Origin: Calditerrivibrio sp.
GTDB taxonomy: Bacteria; Chrysiogenota; Deferribacteres; Deferribacterales; Calditerrivibrionaceae
Length of the DNA stretch: 38,970 bases
Direction of reading: 5' to 3'
NCBI GenBank assembly: GCA_026415135.1
Contig: JAOAHS010000014.1
Span: forward strand, 1-38,970
Part shown: positions 27,059 to 35,531 of the stretch, piece by piece
How positions within the stretch are numbered: the first letter of the stretch is position 1
Layout: each line of letters opens with the position of its first letter
The notes under the pieces: model-generated
Database searches by the model: none
Told to the model about the DNA's origin: nothing
What the model saw: the letters and a program-made list of their open reading frames with translations, nothing else
Position numbers and translations under genes: made by a program

Positions 27059-28474
27059 ATGAATGACACCATAACAACTACGGCTATTAAATATTTAGCG
27101 ATTAAAAGAGATGGCAGGATTCTACTGGAAGTTGGCCTACGCCCGATTATTTGTCGGCATATTGTTAACAGACATGGTTATGAGATATGTATAGATACCG
27201 ACATAGATGAAGATGAACGTATAGAAAAATATGTGATAGATATCATGCAACATGTAGGAGTTCAAGACACTCAGTGGTATGAGGAAAATATTGAGATTCT
27301 AAATACCATTTTAGACAAGAAATCGATAGATGATTTATTATACAAAATATTGTACAAAATCCTGTCTGATAATTTCACTGATAAAGTAGCCTTTTTTGCT
27401 CTAAACGATAGATTACTGAAATTAAGGGGGGTTTCTTACATCAAAAAGGGGGATACTGATTTTGTTTATGATAACACAATAATAAAAAACTGTACCATAG
27501 ATCTAAGCCAAAAGGGAAAAATAGCTGATACACTTTTTTTCGAAAGGTACGAAGAATTAAAGATAGACGAAATAAAACATAAGAACCTTGAGAGATTCTT
27601 TACCAATAAGGTTGCTGTCTTCCCTATCGCTGGTGGTTATCGAACCATCGGACTTTTAATCTTTCAAGATGGTGTATCCAAAGAAAAACTAACAAAATTA
27701 GCATATTTAGGCAAGATTCTCTCTTTGGGCATAGATCATCTAAAACTAAACAAACAACTCAAATTGTCCCTTGATGATATAAGCTATCTAAAAGAAAGTT
27801 TAAATGTGAGTAGCAACCTAACCCAAATGGGTAAACTCACTGCCTCTGTGGCACACGAGATAAAAAATCCCCTCGTTTCAATAGGAGGATTTGCCAAAAG
27901 ACTTGAAAGGTTTATAAGCGATGAAAGGGGACTTGGTTATCTTAAAATCATACAGACAGAAACCACAAGGCTAGAACAGATAGTAAACGACATTTTATCC
28001 TACTCTAAGGTATTTTCCCTTATCAAAGAAGAGGTAAATATCAAGAGCTTCTTACAAGAGATATACGAAATATTTAAAGATGAACTCATTATTAATAACA
28101 TCCAGCTAATGATCAGCTGTCCCAACGATCTACATCTATATCTGGACAGCAAAAAGATGAAGCAGGTTTTCATAAACCTGATAAAAAATTCCATACAATC
28201 GATAGAATCAAACGGCGAAATCATCATAGAGGTATCAAAGGATATGGATAATATTCTAATCACAGTAAAAGATACTGGTGAAGGCTTTCCCATCGAAGTT
28301 ATTCAGAAAGCTTTTGAACCTTTTGTCACCACCAAAGAGATGGGCACAGGGCTTGGCTTATCCATTTGCCATAAAATCATAAAAGCCCACGGAGGAGATA
28401 TCTATCTGGACAACTATGAAAACGGTGCAATAGTGAAAATATATTTACCGTTGAGGGGGTTATATGAAAATTAA
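27059..28474 (+). CDS. Soluble sensor histidine kinase
   Basis: About 471 aa with no membrane segment. The N-terminal ~200 residues look GAF-like but no ligand motif is recognised. A short coiled region leads to HisKA, with the phospho-acceptor in SVAHEIKNPL, and a HATPase domain with N box NLIKNSIQS, DTGEGF and GTGLGLSI. I place the start at ATG 27059. The frame is open from TTG 27011, but that start overlaps the preceding gene and lacks a ribosome site. No ribosome site precedes 27059 either, and a strong -10 lies six bases upstream. Its end overlaps the cognate response regulator by 11 bases. Confidence 0.9.
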   Translation: MNDTITTTAIKYLAIKRDGRILLEVGLRPIICRHIVNRHGYEICIDTDIDEDERIEKYVIDIMQHVGVQDTQWYEENIEILNTILDKKSIDDLLYKILYKILSDNFTDKVAFFALNDRLLKLRGVSYIKKGDTDFVYDNTIIKNCTIDLSQKGKIADTLFFERYEELKIDEIKHKNLERFFTNKVAVFPIAGGYRTIGLLIFQDGVSKEKLTKLAYLGKILSLGIDHLKLNKQLKLSLDDISYLKESLNVSSNLTQMGKLTASVAHEIKNPLVSIGGFAKRLERFISDERGLGYLKIIQTETTRLEQIVNDILSYSKVFSLIKEEVNIKSFLQEIYEIFKDELIINNIQLMISCPNDLHLYLDSKKMKQVFINLIKNSIQSIESNGEIIIEVSKDMDNILITVKDTGEGFPIEVIQKAFEPFVTTKEMGTGLGLSICHKIIKAHGGDIYLDNYENGAIVKIYLPLRGLYEN

Positions 28475-28835
28475 GAAAATCATGATAGTTGATGATGAAC
28501 CCAATGTAGCAAAATTATACGAAGAGTACTTAGCTGAATATGGTTATGAGGTTTTTACAGAAAACAATCCTAACAACGTGATGACATCATTTACATCCTT
28601 CCAACCAGATCTCGTATTACTCGACGTAAATATGCCGGAAAAAGATGGTCTCACTTTACTTAAAGAGATAAAAAAAGTTATTCCTAAAATACCTGTTTAT
28701 CTTTTAACAGCCCATGATGAACATAAACGGAATTTTAACTCCCTTTACGCCGACGAATATATACTAAAATCAAGGGATCCTAAAATAATTCTTACCCTTA
28801 TAGAAAAAGAGGGGAATAAAATGTCTACTCCTTAG
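28464..28835 (+). CDS. Stand-alone receiver-domain response regulator
   Basis: A 123-aa CheY-like receiver. IMIVDDEP (acidic pocket at residues 10-12), phospho-acceptor Asp54 in VLLDVNMPEKDG, the switch Thr in LLTAHD and Lys in YILKS are present. There is no output domain, so it signals through protein contact, probably in a phosphorelay with the upstream kinase. GAGGGGG precedes the ATG inside the kinase gene. Its last bases overlap the end of the convergent kinase gene by 11 bp. Confidence 0.92.
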   Translation: MKIKKIMIVDDEPNVAKLYEEYLAEYGYEVFTENNPNNVMTSFTSFQPDLVLLDVNMPEKDGLTLLKEIKKVIPKIPVYLLTAHDEHKRNFNSLYADEYILKSRDPKIILTLIEKEGNKMSTP

Positions 28836-30504
28836 AAATATTTGGGATAGTTATCTCCACCTTTGTTCCAAAACCTAAAGAATCTACATTAATTTCGCCA
28901 TTTAGCATATAGACTCTTTCTTTGACAGTTTTTAACCCCAAGTGATCTTTTTTATTCATCTCCTTCTCATAATCAAAACCTTTCCCATTATCTTTTATAA
29001 CTATCATAATCTTCTCATCATTGGTCTGTTTCATAGTTATTCTTACAAAGTTACCACAAGAATGCTTCACCGCATTTTGCACAAGCTCTTTTATGATCCT
29101 TGCGATAATAAGTTGTTCAATAATATCAAGTTTTAAAGACTCAACGTCATATTCATATTCAACCTTAAAATCAGAATATTTCACCTCTATATCTTCTTTT
29201 AAATTCTCTAAGAACCCTTTTAACCCAGATATCTTCATTTGGTTTATATCATTTTCTATAACCAGCGTCCTTAGACTCTTAATATCCTCCCTTAAAACCA
29301 ATGCAAGTTCCCCCATCTTATTTTTTATAAGTTGAATCAGAATATAGTTTAGATCCTGTAAGACTGTATCATGTATATCCTTTGCTATCTTCTCCCTTTC
29401 CTTCTCCTGGGCCATTAGGATCTCTTTAAAAAAGTCTCTTAAGTTTATATTTTCAAGGTGTTTTAGAAATGAGCTATGCAGAATCTTTATCTCCTTCAGA
29501 TCGGTATTTAGCTGAGGTAAGGGTATGGACTTCTCTATGGCATCAGCTAAAGTTGTTATGGGCTGCACAATAACCTTCTGTATATTTTTTTTATAACTTA
29601 TATACATGAACACATATATTAAACTAAAGAAAAGGTTAGCTAAAATAAGATAGATGATATACTTCCAGAGACGGGGCTTTATGTCAACAACATAAAATAT
29701 CCCAAAGTATGAATCGTGTATTTTATTCAAGAGCAGCTTACCTATCTTAATATTGAACAGTTTTACATCTTCATAGGTATCCTTTTGATTTTTTACTAAA
29801 CTATATATCACCTCTTCATCCTCTTTTTTCGGTTCTCCAAATGTAATCCCGTGGGATGTTATGTTATTCAGCGTAGATACATGATATATAGATATTTTAA
29901 AATCATAATCTGCAAGCTTATCTAAGATATTATGAAGTCTTGTCCTAAAATCATTGAGAACATCTATCTGAAATCCCACCTGCAAGTATATACGCTCGTA
30001 TGGGAGATATTTCAAAATATAAGCATAATAACGGTTATTTTGGGTGTTGTAAACTGGAAAATCCAAATATTTTAACCCTGTCTCCCTTGCTTCTAATAAT
30101 CTTAGCTTTGCATTTTCAAATCTAAAAAGATCTACACCCGCTTCTGCTTTATTAGTTGTTTCAAAAATTACACCATTGTGGGATACGAGCCCTACATCGA
30201 AATTTTTGGGTAGCTCTATAATGTTTAGTTGATTTAACAACTGCTCAGTGGAGTAAATTTTTTTTTCAACAATAAGTCGTTCTATTCGATTAAAAAGTAT
30301 ATTAAAGCTATCAAGCTTAGCCGTAACCTCCCTTTCATGACTTGAAAAGATCACAGATACAAGCTCTACAAGTGTCCTACTATTTTTCTTAACGACATCG
30401 ATGCTAACAAGCGAAATAACCACAGACATCCCAATCTGTAAAAGTATCACAAAAAAAACAAAATATATAAAATGTCTACGAAAGAGTGTAATAATACTCA
30501 TCAT
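28825..30504 (-). CDS. Membrane sensor histidine kinase, NarX/DesK type (HisKA_3)
   Basis: 559 aa. A first membrane helix (about residues 10-32) and a second (about 275-300) flank an extracytoplasmic sensor domain of about 240 residues, Cache-like in size. The cytoplasmic part has the HisKA_3 dimerisation motif REKIAKDIHDTVLQDL with the phospho-His, then a HATPase with ELVQNAVKHS, DNGKGFDYE and LGLKTVKERV. It overlaps the upstream LuxR-type regulator by ATGA, so the two form a pair. The sensed signal is unknown. Confidence 0.92.
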   Translation of the reverse strand: MMSIITLFRRHFIYFVFFVILLQIGMSVVISLVSIDVVKKNSRTLVELVSVIFSSHEREVTAKLDSFNILFNRIERLIVEKKIYSTEQLLNQLNIIELPKNFDVGLVSHNGVIFETTNKAEAGVDLFRFENAKLRLLEARETGLKYLDFPVYNTQNNRYYAYILKYLPYERIYLQVGFQIDVLNDFRTRLHNILDKLADYDFKISIYHVSTLNNITSHGITFGEPKKEDEEVIYSLVKNQKDTYEDVKLFNIKIGKLLLNKIHDSYFGIFYVVDIKPRLWKYIIYLILANLFFSLIYVFMYISYKKNIQKVIVQPITTLADAIEKSIPLPQLNTDLKEIKILHSSFLKHLENINLRDFFKEILMAQEKEREKIAKDIHDTVLQDLNYILIQLIKNKMGELALVLREDIKSLRTLVIENDINQMKISGLKGFLENLKEDIEVKYSDFKVEYEYDVESLKLDIIEQLIIARIIKELVQNAVKHSCGNFVRITMKQTNDEKIMIVIKDNGKGFDYEKEMNKKDHLGLKTVKERVYMLNGEINVDSLGFGTKVEITIPNISKE

Positions 30505-31118
30505 AGAGATATGATTTTTAATCTAATAGCTAATCTAACAAGATCTGTTTCGTTTTTTAGACCAAGTTTGTTAAAAATGGAAGTTTTTTGATTTTCCACA
30601 GTTTTAACGCTTTTACCAGTATCGAGGGCAATCTCCTTTGCAGTTTTTCCTTCGGCTAACATTTTGAATATCTCTTTCTCAGCTGGTGTAAGCATGAAAA
30701 ATTTATCTTCCAGATCATTCACACTATCGATTCTATCGATATAGCTGCCTCCTTTTAATAAGGTAATCAAAGCATCGATGAGGTTGTAGGAGATATTTTC
30801 TTTTGATATACAACCCATTGCACCTTTTTGTAAGGCTTTTTCAGCTAAGACTATAGATTTGTATGTGGTTATCACGAGTATAGGAACATTGTATTCCTTT
30901 TTTATTTTTTGGATTATATTGATACCATCTCCATCCGGCAAATTCAAATCAAGAGTAATAATATGAACAGCCTTTGTAGATAAAATATCGAAGGTCTCTT
31001 TTATGTTAGAAGCTTCATAAATCTCTTCAAACAAACCCTCTTCCGATACCACAGACAATATACCTTTTCTAAACAAGGGGTGGTCGTCAACAACGAGTAA
31101 ATTTCTCTTCAGCATCAT
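30501..31118 (-). CDS. NarL/LuxR-family response regulator
   Basis: About 205 aa. The receiver begins LLVVDDHPLFRKG, with phospho-acceptor Asp in ITLDLNLPDGDG and Lys in MGCISKENIS. The C-terminal LuxR HTH runs LTPAEKEIFKMLAEGKTAK to VENQKTSIFNKLGL. I place the start at ATG 31118 (or the next codon, ATG 31115). A longer open frame from TTG 31208 would add an unlikely hydrophobic N-terminus. No ribosome site precedes either ATG, and TATATT (31123-31128) sits where a leaderless mRNA would be made. It partners the downstream HisKA_3 kinase. Confidence 0.9.
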   Translation of the reverse strand: MMLKRNLLVVDDHPLFRKGILSVVSEEGLFEEIYEASNIKETFDILSTKAVHIITLDLNLPDGDGINIIQKIKKEYNVPILVITTYKSIVLAEKALQKGAMGCISKENISYNLIDALITLLKGGSYIDRIDSVNDLEDKFFMLTPAEKEIFKMLAEGKTAKEIALDTGKSVKTVENQKTSIFNKLGLKNETDLVRLAIRLKIISL

Positions 31119-31122
31119 TTTT

Positions 31123-31130
31123 AATATAAT
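31123..31130. promoter_or_regulatory. Overlapping divergent -10 elements
   Basis: The same bases read TATATT on the minus strand (31123-31128, for the response regulator at 31118) and TATAAT on the plus strand (31125-31130, for a small open frame at 31165). No convincing -35 is visible on either side. Confidence 0.4.
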
Positions 31131-31164
31131 AAAACCAATAAAAAGTAAAGAGGAGGATAAAACG

Positions 31165-31260
31165 ATGACCCCCCAGATACCTCCCCCTACCTTAAAATAT
31201 AAGAACAATCACAGATTTAAATATGTGTATTTAAAATTCATAAAGGGAGATCCTCAATGA
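31165..31260 (+). CDS. Candidate 31-aa small protein
   Basis: A short basic, proline-bearing open frame (starts MTPQIPPPTLKYK) that begins at ATG, eight bases after an AGGAGG (31151-31156) and about 35 bases after a perfect TATAAT (31125-31130). It lies between two minus-strand genes, and its last codons are antisense to the end of the 172-aa gene. The strong initiation signals are the main support; composition is lysine- and aromatic-rich with no motif. It could be a leader peptide, a small protein or chance. Confidence 0.35.
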   Translation: MTPQIPPPTLKYKNNHRFKYVYLKFIKGDPQ

Positions 31261-31749
31261 ATCCAACAGGTCTAACACAGTCAAAATCTTTAATTCTTCT
31301 TTCAAAATCATCTGGCTAAAGATTTCAAAGCCATCGTCAGTATATTTTACACTTCTATTCTGAACAACCAATATATAAAATTTTGCGTCAAACATCTTGG
31401 CTTTCAGATGTGAAGCATGCTTTATATACTCCACCACATCATTATAGCAAAAGCCATCTATCGATTTTACAAAAGATATCTCCCCTATCCTACCTCCCTC
31501 CATTGTTATAAAAATATTACGAATAAATTTTTCATCATTAAGTACAGCACTGCCATTGTTGAATATATGGCGGGGTTCCTCTATAACCTCTCTATCATTA
31601 TATATTGATCTATAATATTTCAACAAAAGGCTTTTTATCTTCTCCTCGGCAACACTTCTACTTCCAGTAGAAAGAAAAAAGGATATGACACCTAACTCTT
31701 TTTTATCATCCACACTCTTTCCAAGATAAAGCAGGAGTATATCTCTCAT
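31231..31749 (-). CDS. Hypothetical protein upstream of a two-component pair
   Basis: A 172-aa soluble alpha/beta protein that I do not recognise. The N-terminus MRDILLLYLGKS and alternating hydrophobic strands (RNIFITMEGG, KFYILVVQN) suggest a compact domain, possibly a sensory or nucleotide-binding fold. No catalytic motif stands out. It precedes the NarL-type regulator and its kinase on the same strand by about 110 bp. No ribosome site precedes the ATG; TATAGA lies about ten bases upstream, and a 19-bp palindrome covers the expected -35 region. Confidence 0.7.
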   Translation of the reverse strand: MRDILLLYLGKSVDDKKELGVISFFLSTGSRSVAEEKIKSLLLKYYRSIYNDREVIEEPRHIFNNGSAVLNDEKFIRNIFITMEGGRIGEISFVKSIDGFCYNDVVEYIKHASHLKAKMFDAKFYILVVQNRSVKYTDDGFEIFSQMILKEELKILTVLDLLDSLRISLYEF

Positions 31750-31785
31750 AGTAATTTATCTATAAGCCTTTTAGGAACAGAAATC

Positions 31786-31804
31786 CATAGGAAAATTTCC
31801 TATG
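31786..31804. repeat. Perfect 9-bp inverted repeat, candidate operator
   Basis: CATAGGAAA and its exact complement flank a single base (31795), 37-55 bp upstream of the 172-aa gene and overlapping its likely -35 region. No T-tract follows on either strand, so it is better read as a protein-binding site than as a terminator. Confidence 0.55.
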
Positions 31805-31838
31805 AATACATACTTTGAGAATATGATATAAAAGGGTA

Positions 31839-31860
31839 AGAGCGGAAAAAAATCCGCTCT
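31839..31860 (-). terminator. Hairpin at the end of htpG, weak terminator
   Basis: An 8-bp perfect stem (AGAGCGGA and complement) closes a six-T loop and overlaps the htpG stop codon. Only a short CCCTTTT follows on the minus strand, so termination efficiency is uncertain. Confidence 0.5.
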
Positions 31861-33712
31861 ATACGGTACTTAAAAGCATTTCTGAAACTTTTCTTGAAAA
31901 CTCCAAAGGATTTTTAGGTTTTTCACCATCAGCTACTAAAGCCAAATCAAAAATAAAGTTTGATAGCTCTTGTATCTTAGATGTTTTTGGGTCTACCTCA
32001 AAAAGCGATTTCATCTTTTTCATGAAAGGATGGTTCAAGTTTATCTCTAATATCCTTTTATTCTCTGGCACTGGTTGTCCCATAGACTCAAAAAACCTCC
32101 TCATAGACTCATTCATTGCATTCTCCCCTAACACCAAACAGCACAAGGAATCGGTAAGTCTAACACTACCCCTGACATCCTCCACATAGTCTTTCAAATA
32201 CTCTTTCATCTTTATTAAAAGCTCTTTAAACTCCTTTTCATTTCTTTCCAAACTCTCCTTCTCTTCACCATCCGCTTTAATATCCCCCTTTGTAATCGAT
32301 TTTAACTTTTTACCCTTATACTCGTAAAGTCCACCAATTATTATCTCATCAAACTCCCCTGAAAAAAGGATTACATCGAGCGACTTATTTTTAAAATATT
32401 CCAACTTAGGAGATTGAAGCAGTTCCTGGATACTTTTACCTGTTATATAGTATATCTCCTCTTGTCCTGGTTGAAGGTTTTCAAGATAGGTGTCAAGATC
32501 TATTTTTTTATCAATATGCTTTAAAGTATTAAAGATCATCAATTGGGCGATTTCCTCTTTCCTTTCGATATCGATATGGATACCCTCTTTTAACACATCG
32601 CCAAACTGTTCAAAAAACTTTTCATACTTTTCAAAATCGTTTTTCTTCATATTTTTCAAGGTATCTAAAACCTTTCTTGTAATATTTTTGTTAATGTTTG
32701 AAACCAACCTGTTGTTTTGTAACATTTCCCGAGAAACATTTAAGGGTAAGTCAGAAGAGTCCACCACGCCTTTTACAAACCTAAGATAAGAAGGTATTAG
32801 ATCTTCACAAGCATCCATTATCTGTACCTTTTTTACATAAAGGGCTGGGCCGATCTTGGCACTTTTATAGTAGATATCAAAAGGTCTCTTTGCAGGGATA
32901 AAAAGTAGTGCAGTAAACTCAACTGTCCCCTCAGCCCTGTAGTGTATTGTTTCAAGGGGATCATTGAAATCATGGGAGATATGCTTGTAAAATTCGTTGT
33001 ACTCCTCCTGTTTCACCTCTGTTTTACTCTTAAGCCATATAGCCTGCATAGAATTTATCGTCTCTTCTTCGATTTTACCATCTCTTTTAGTAGATAAAAC
33101 TATTGGATAAGCAATATAATCGGAGTACTTTTTCACAATCTGTTTTATCTTCCACTCATCAAGGTACTCCTTTTCATCCCCCTTCAAATACAAAACAATA
33201 GTTGTACCGTTTTCACTTTTTTCAGTATCTTCCACCTCAAAACTACCATCGGCAGTGGATCTCCAAATGACTCCCTTTTCTTCACCAACCTTTTTGGTAA
33301 TAACCTCTATCTTTTCTGCTACCATAAAAGCTGAATAGAACCCAACACCAAACTGCCCGATAAGATTGAGATCACCGGTCTCTTTAATCTTTTTCACAGT
33401 TTCTATAAACTCTTTTGTCCCTGATTTCGCTATGGTACCCAAGTTCATTACAGCTTCTTCCTTATTCATACCAATACCATTGTCAGAGATGGTGAGGGTG
33501 TTTTTCTCTTTGTCTGGAACGATTTTTATCTTCCAATCGGTAGAACTCCCTTTAATCTCACTATCAGTAAGTGTTAGGTACCTTGCCTTGTCTATCGCAT
33601 CTGAAGCATTTGAAATAAGTTCCCTTAAAAAGATCTCTTTGTGAGAATAAAGGGAGTTAATCACAAGATTTAACAACTCCTTCACTTCAGCCTTAAACTC
33701 GTATCTTTCCAT
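31859..33712 (-). CDS. htpG: Molecular chaperone HtpG (Hsp90)
   Basis: A 617-aa ATP-dependent chaperone. The N-terminal GHKL ATPase domain carries LRELISNASDAIDK (catalytic Glu), ISDNGIGM and GQFGVGFYSAF. The middle domain has the Arg loop in SSDLPLNVSREMLQ, and a C-terminal dimerisation domain follows. Length is typical for bacteria. AGGAGG lies nine bases before the ATG. A promoter TTGAAA-16-TATCTT lies just upstream. No CIRCE repeat is seen. Confidence 0.97.
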   Translation of the reverse strand: MERYEFKAEVKELLNLVINSLYSHKEIFLRELISNASDAIDKARYLTLTDSEIKGSSTDWKIKIVPDKEKNTLTISDNGIGMNKEEAVMNLGTIAKSGTKEFIETVKKIKETGDLNLIGQFGVGFYSAFMVAEKIEVITKKVGEEKGVIWRSTADGSFEVEDTEKSENGTTIVLYLKGDEKEYLDEWKIKQIVKKYSDYIAYPIVLSTKRDGKIEEETINSMQAIWLKSKTEVKQEEYNEFYKHISHDFNDPLETIHYRAEGTVEFTALLFIPAKRPFDIYYKSAKIGPALYVKKVQIMDACEDLIPSYLRFVKGVVDSSDLPLNVSREMLQNNRLVSNINKNITRKVLDTLKNMKKNDFEKYEKFFEQFGDVLKEGIHIDIERKEEIAQLMIFNTLKHIDKKIDLDTYLENLQPGQEEIYYITGKSIQELLQSPKLEYFKNKSLDVILFSGEFDEIIIGGLYEYKGKKLKSITKGDIKADGEEKESLERNEKEFKELLIKMKEYLKDYVEDVRGSVRLTDSLCCLVLGENAMNESMRRFFESMGQPVPENKRILEINLNHPFMKKMKSLFEVDPKTSKIQELSNFIFDLALVADGEKPKNPLEFSRKVSEMLLSTV

Positions 33713-33749
33713 ACCTCTATACCTCCTGAGTAAATTTTACAACTTATTA

Positions 33750-33777
33750 AAGATAATAGATTTTTTATAAATTTCAA
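33750..33777 (-). promoter_or_regulatory. Promoter of htpG
   Basis: TTGAAA (33772-33777), a 16-bp spacer and TATCTT (33750-33755) on the minus strand; RNA start near 33743, about 30 bases before the ATG. TTGAAA is also compatible with a heat-shock sigma factor -35, but the -10 is not the CCCCAT type. Confidence 0.5.
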
Positions 33778-33781
33778 GGGA

Positions 33782-34321
33782 TCAACAGATATTTGTCACA
33801 TAAAGGGCATAAGCGCCTAAAACCACCGAATGATTTATATCACCACATTTAACACGGTATTTCAACTCTTCCTTAGTCATCTCCTCAATCGTAATATCTT
33901 CGAATGGATCAAAGGATGTCTTCCCTCCAAAAAAACAGCCATCAGCTAAATATACAAAACATCTATTGCTCATTATAGCAGGGTTTGGCCTTAATGTTCC
34001 CAACAAGATGCACCTTTTACACAAAAGTCCAGTTTCTTCCTCCAACTCCCTTAAAGCAGCATCATCCGCATCCTCACCTGTATGAAGTGCCCCTCCAGGG
34101 AACTCTAAGGTATACTCCTCAACAATTGGCCGAAACTGCCTCACCAACACGATATTTCCATTCTCCAATACAGGTACTATCACCACCCAATTGCTTGTGT
34201 CTATAGAGGTAAAAGGGGCTTTCACCCCTCTTTTAGTAAACTCCCAATGATGGTGTGAGATATCCAGTATTCTATCTTCAAATATTTTCTCTTTTTTGAT
34301 AAAACGCCAGTCCTTCGACAT
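33782..34321 (-). CDS. Nudix hydrolase, ADP-ribose pyrophosphatase-like
   Basis: A 179-aa cytosolic hydrolase. The full Nudix box is seen: GALHTGE, seven residues, then RELEEETGL (about residues 77-98). VLVRQFRPIVEEYTLEFPGG just before it is typical of ADP-ribose pyrophosphatases, as is a proline about fifteen residues after the box (RPNPAIMSN). The likely role is to clear ADP-ribose or a related nucleotide sugar. It shares a base with the upstream Sm-like gene's stop region, so the two are cotranscribed. Confidence 0.88.
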   Translation of the reverse strand: MSKDWRFIKKEKIFEDRILDISHHHWEFTKRGVKAPFTSIDTSNWVVIVPVLENGNIVLVRQFRPIVEEYTLEFPGGALHTGEDADDAALRELEEETGLLCKRCILLGTLRPNPAIMSNRCFVYLADGCFFGGKTSFDPFEDITIEEMTKEELKYRVKCGDINHSVVLGAYALYVTNIC

Positions 34322-34662
34322 TAGAGGATAAGACCACCTTTCCCACCCTTATTTCCAAATCCGCTTAAGTCACCAAGATTAGAAGTAATTCTTATGTTGC
34401 TCTTGGCCTCAAGATATTTATTGACAATCTCCTCAGGAAATTTTTTATATTCATACATAATAAAAGTAGCATCTATACTACCCTGGATCTCATCCTCATA
34501 AGGAAATCCAAAAGGCAGAATTGCTATCTGCATCCCCGCTGTAGTAGGTATAGTCTGGATGATTGCCACATCGTTTAACCTTTTGTTTTCCTCATCATAA
34601 ACCCCTATGACTGTATCTCCACTGATCAGCTTAACAAACTTAACATTCTCGTATGATGACAT
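34321..34662 (-). CDS. Small Sm-like (LSm/Hfq-fold) hypothetical protein
   Basis: 113 aa. The N-terminal VKLISGDTVIGVYDEENKR (about residues 10-28) fits the first strands of an Sm fold. LNDVAIIQTIP and a later strand pair follow, then a helix FPEEIVNKYLEAKSN and a Gly-rich tail (GFGNKGGKGG). Comparable Sm-like proteins occur in phages and scattered bacteria; RNA binding is inferred only. GGAGG lies five bases before the ATG. It sits directly upstream of the Nudix gene, and the pair may share a role in nucleotide or RNA turnover. Confidence 0.55.
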   Translation of the reverse strand: MSSYENVKFVKLISGDTVIGVYDEENKRLNDVAIIQTIPTTAGMQIAILPFGFPYEDEIQGSIDATFIMYEYKKFPEEIVNKYLEAKSNIRITSNLGDLSGFGNKGGKGGLIL

Positions 34663-34760
34663 CTGTCCTCCTTCATTTTTTTTAAAACTATAATCAGATA
34701 TTTCAGACTAATTTTCAAGTTTTTTCTTTAAATTATTTCAAACTTATGCTATTTTTCATT

Positions 34761-35531
34761 ATGGAAAAACAGTTTAGAGAGTTTGTAAATATTGTAAAAA
34801 AACTCAGATCCCCAGATGGTTGCCCATGGGATCGTCAACAAACTCTATATTCTTTAAAGGAATATCTCATAGAAGAAGCCTTTGAGCTTGTAGACGCCAT
34901 AGATAGAAAAGATATAGACAATATAAAAGAGGAACTGGGTGATCTTTTATTACACGTGGTTTTACACGCTGTTATCGCCGAAGAGGAGTCCTATTTTACT
35001 TTGAACGAGGTTATAAAAAATATCTCAGACAAACTTATAAGAAGGCACCCACATGTTTTTGGTGATGTTGAGGTTAAAAGTTCAGACGACGTTATGATAA
35101 ACTGGGAAAAGATAAAAAAAGAGGAAAAAAAAGATAGATCCATCCTCGATGAGATACCAAAAGGGCTACCTTCAATCCAAAAAGCTCTAAAACTACAAGA
35201 TAGAGCTAGAAAAGTAGGTTTTGACTGGGACAGCGCCGATGATTGCATGAACAAGGTTATTGAAGAATTTGAAGAGTTTAAATCTGCAGTTTCCATAAAA
35301 TCAAAAGAGGATATGGAACATGAAATGGGTGATCTACTTTTTGCCATAATAAACTTTTCAAGGTTTCTAAATATAAATCCAGATGAAGCTTTGAGGAAAA
35401 CCAATTATAGATTTTTAAAAAGATTTAGTTATATCGAAAAAAAACTTGCTGAAAACAACCTTAAATTTGAAGACGTCACAATAGAAACCCTAGATAAGTT
35501 CTGGGAGGAGGCTAAAAAAATCGTTGGTTAG
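34761..35531 (+). CDS. mazG: Nucleoside triphosphate pyrophosphohydrolase MazG
   Basis: About 256 aa with tandem MazG domains. LRSPDGCPWDRQQT is the family start. The first domain has EEAFELVDAI and EELGDLLLHVV, the second EEFEEFKSAV and HEMGDLLFAIINFSRF, supplying acidic magnesium ligands. It cleans non-canonical NTPs and can lower ppGpp in E. coli. I favour ATG 34761 (MEKQF); an upstream in-frame ATG at 34746 adds five residues. Neither has a ribosome site, and TATGCT at 34745-34750 may be the -10 of a nearly leaderless mRNA. Its stop abuts that of the convergent kinase. Confidence 0.94.
   Translation: MEKQFREFVNIVKKLRSPDGCPWDRQQTLYSLKEYLIEEAFELVDAIDRKDIDNIKEELGDLLLHVVLHAVIAEEESYFTLNEVIKNISDKLIRRHPHVFGDVEVKSSDDVMINWEKIKKEEKKDRSILDEIPKGLPSIQKALKLQDRARKVGFDWDSADDCMNKVIEEFEEFKSAVSIKSKEDMEHEMGDLLFAIINFSRFLNINPDEALRKTNYRFLKRFSYIEKKLAENNLKFEDVTIETLDKFWEEAKKIVG

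Noticed and set aside
31839-31860. Strong bidirectional terminator after htpG
   Set aside because: The stem is good but the T-run is in the loop and neither side has a proper U-tract, so it is listed only as a weak terminator.
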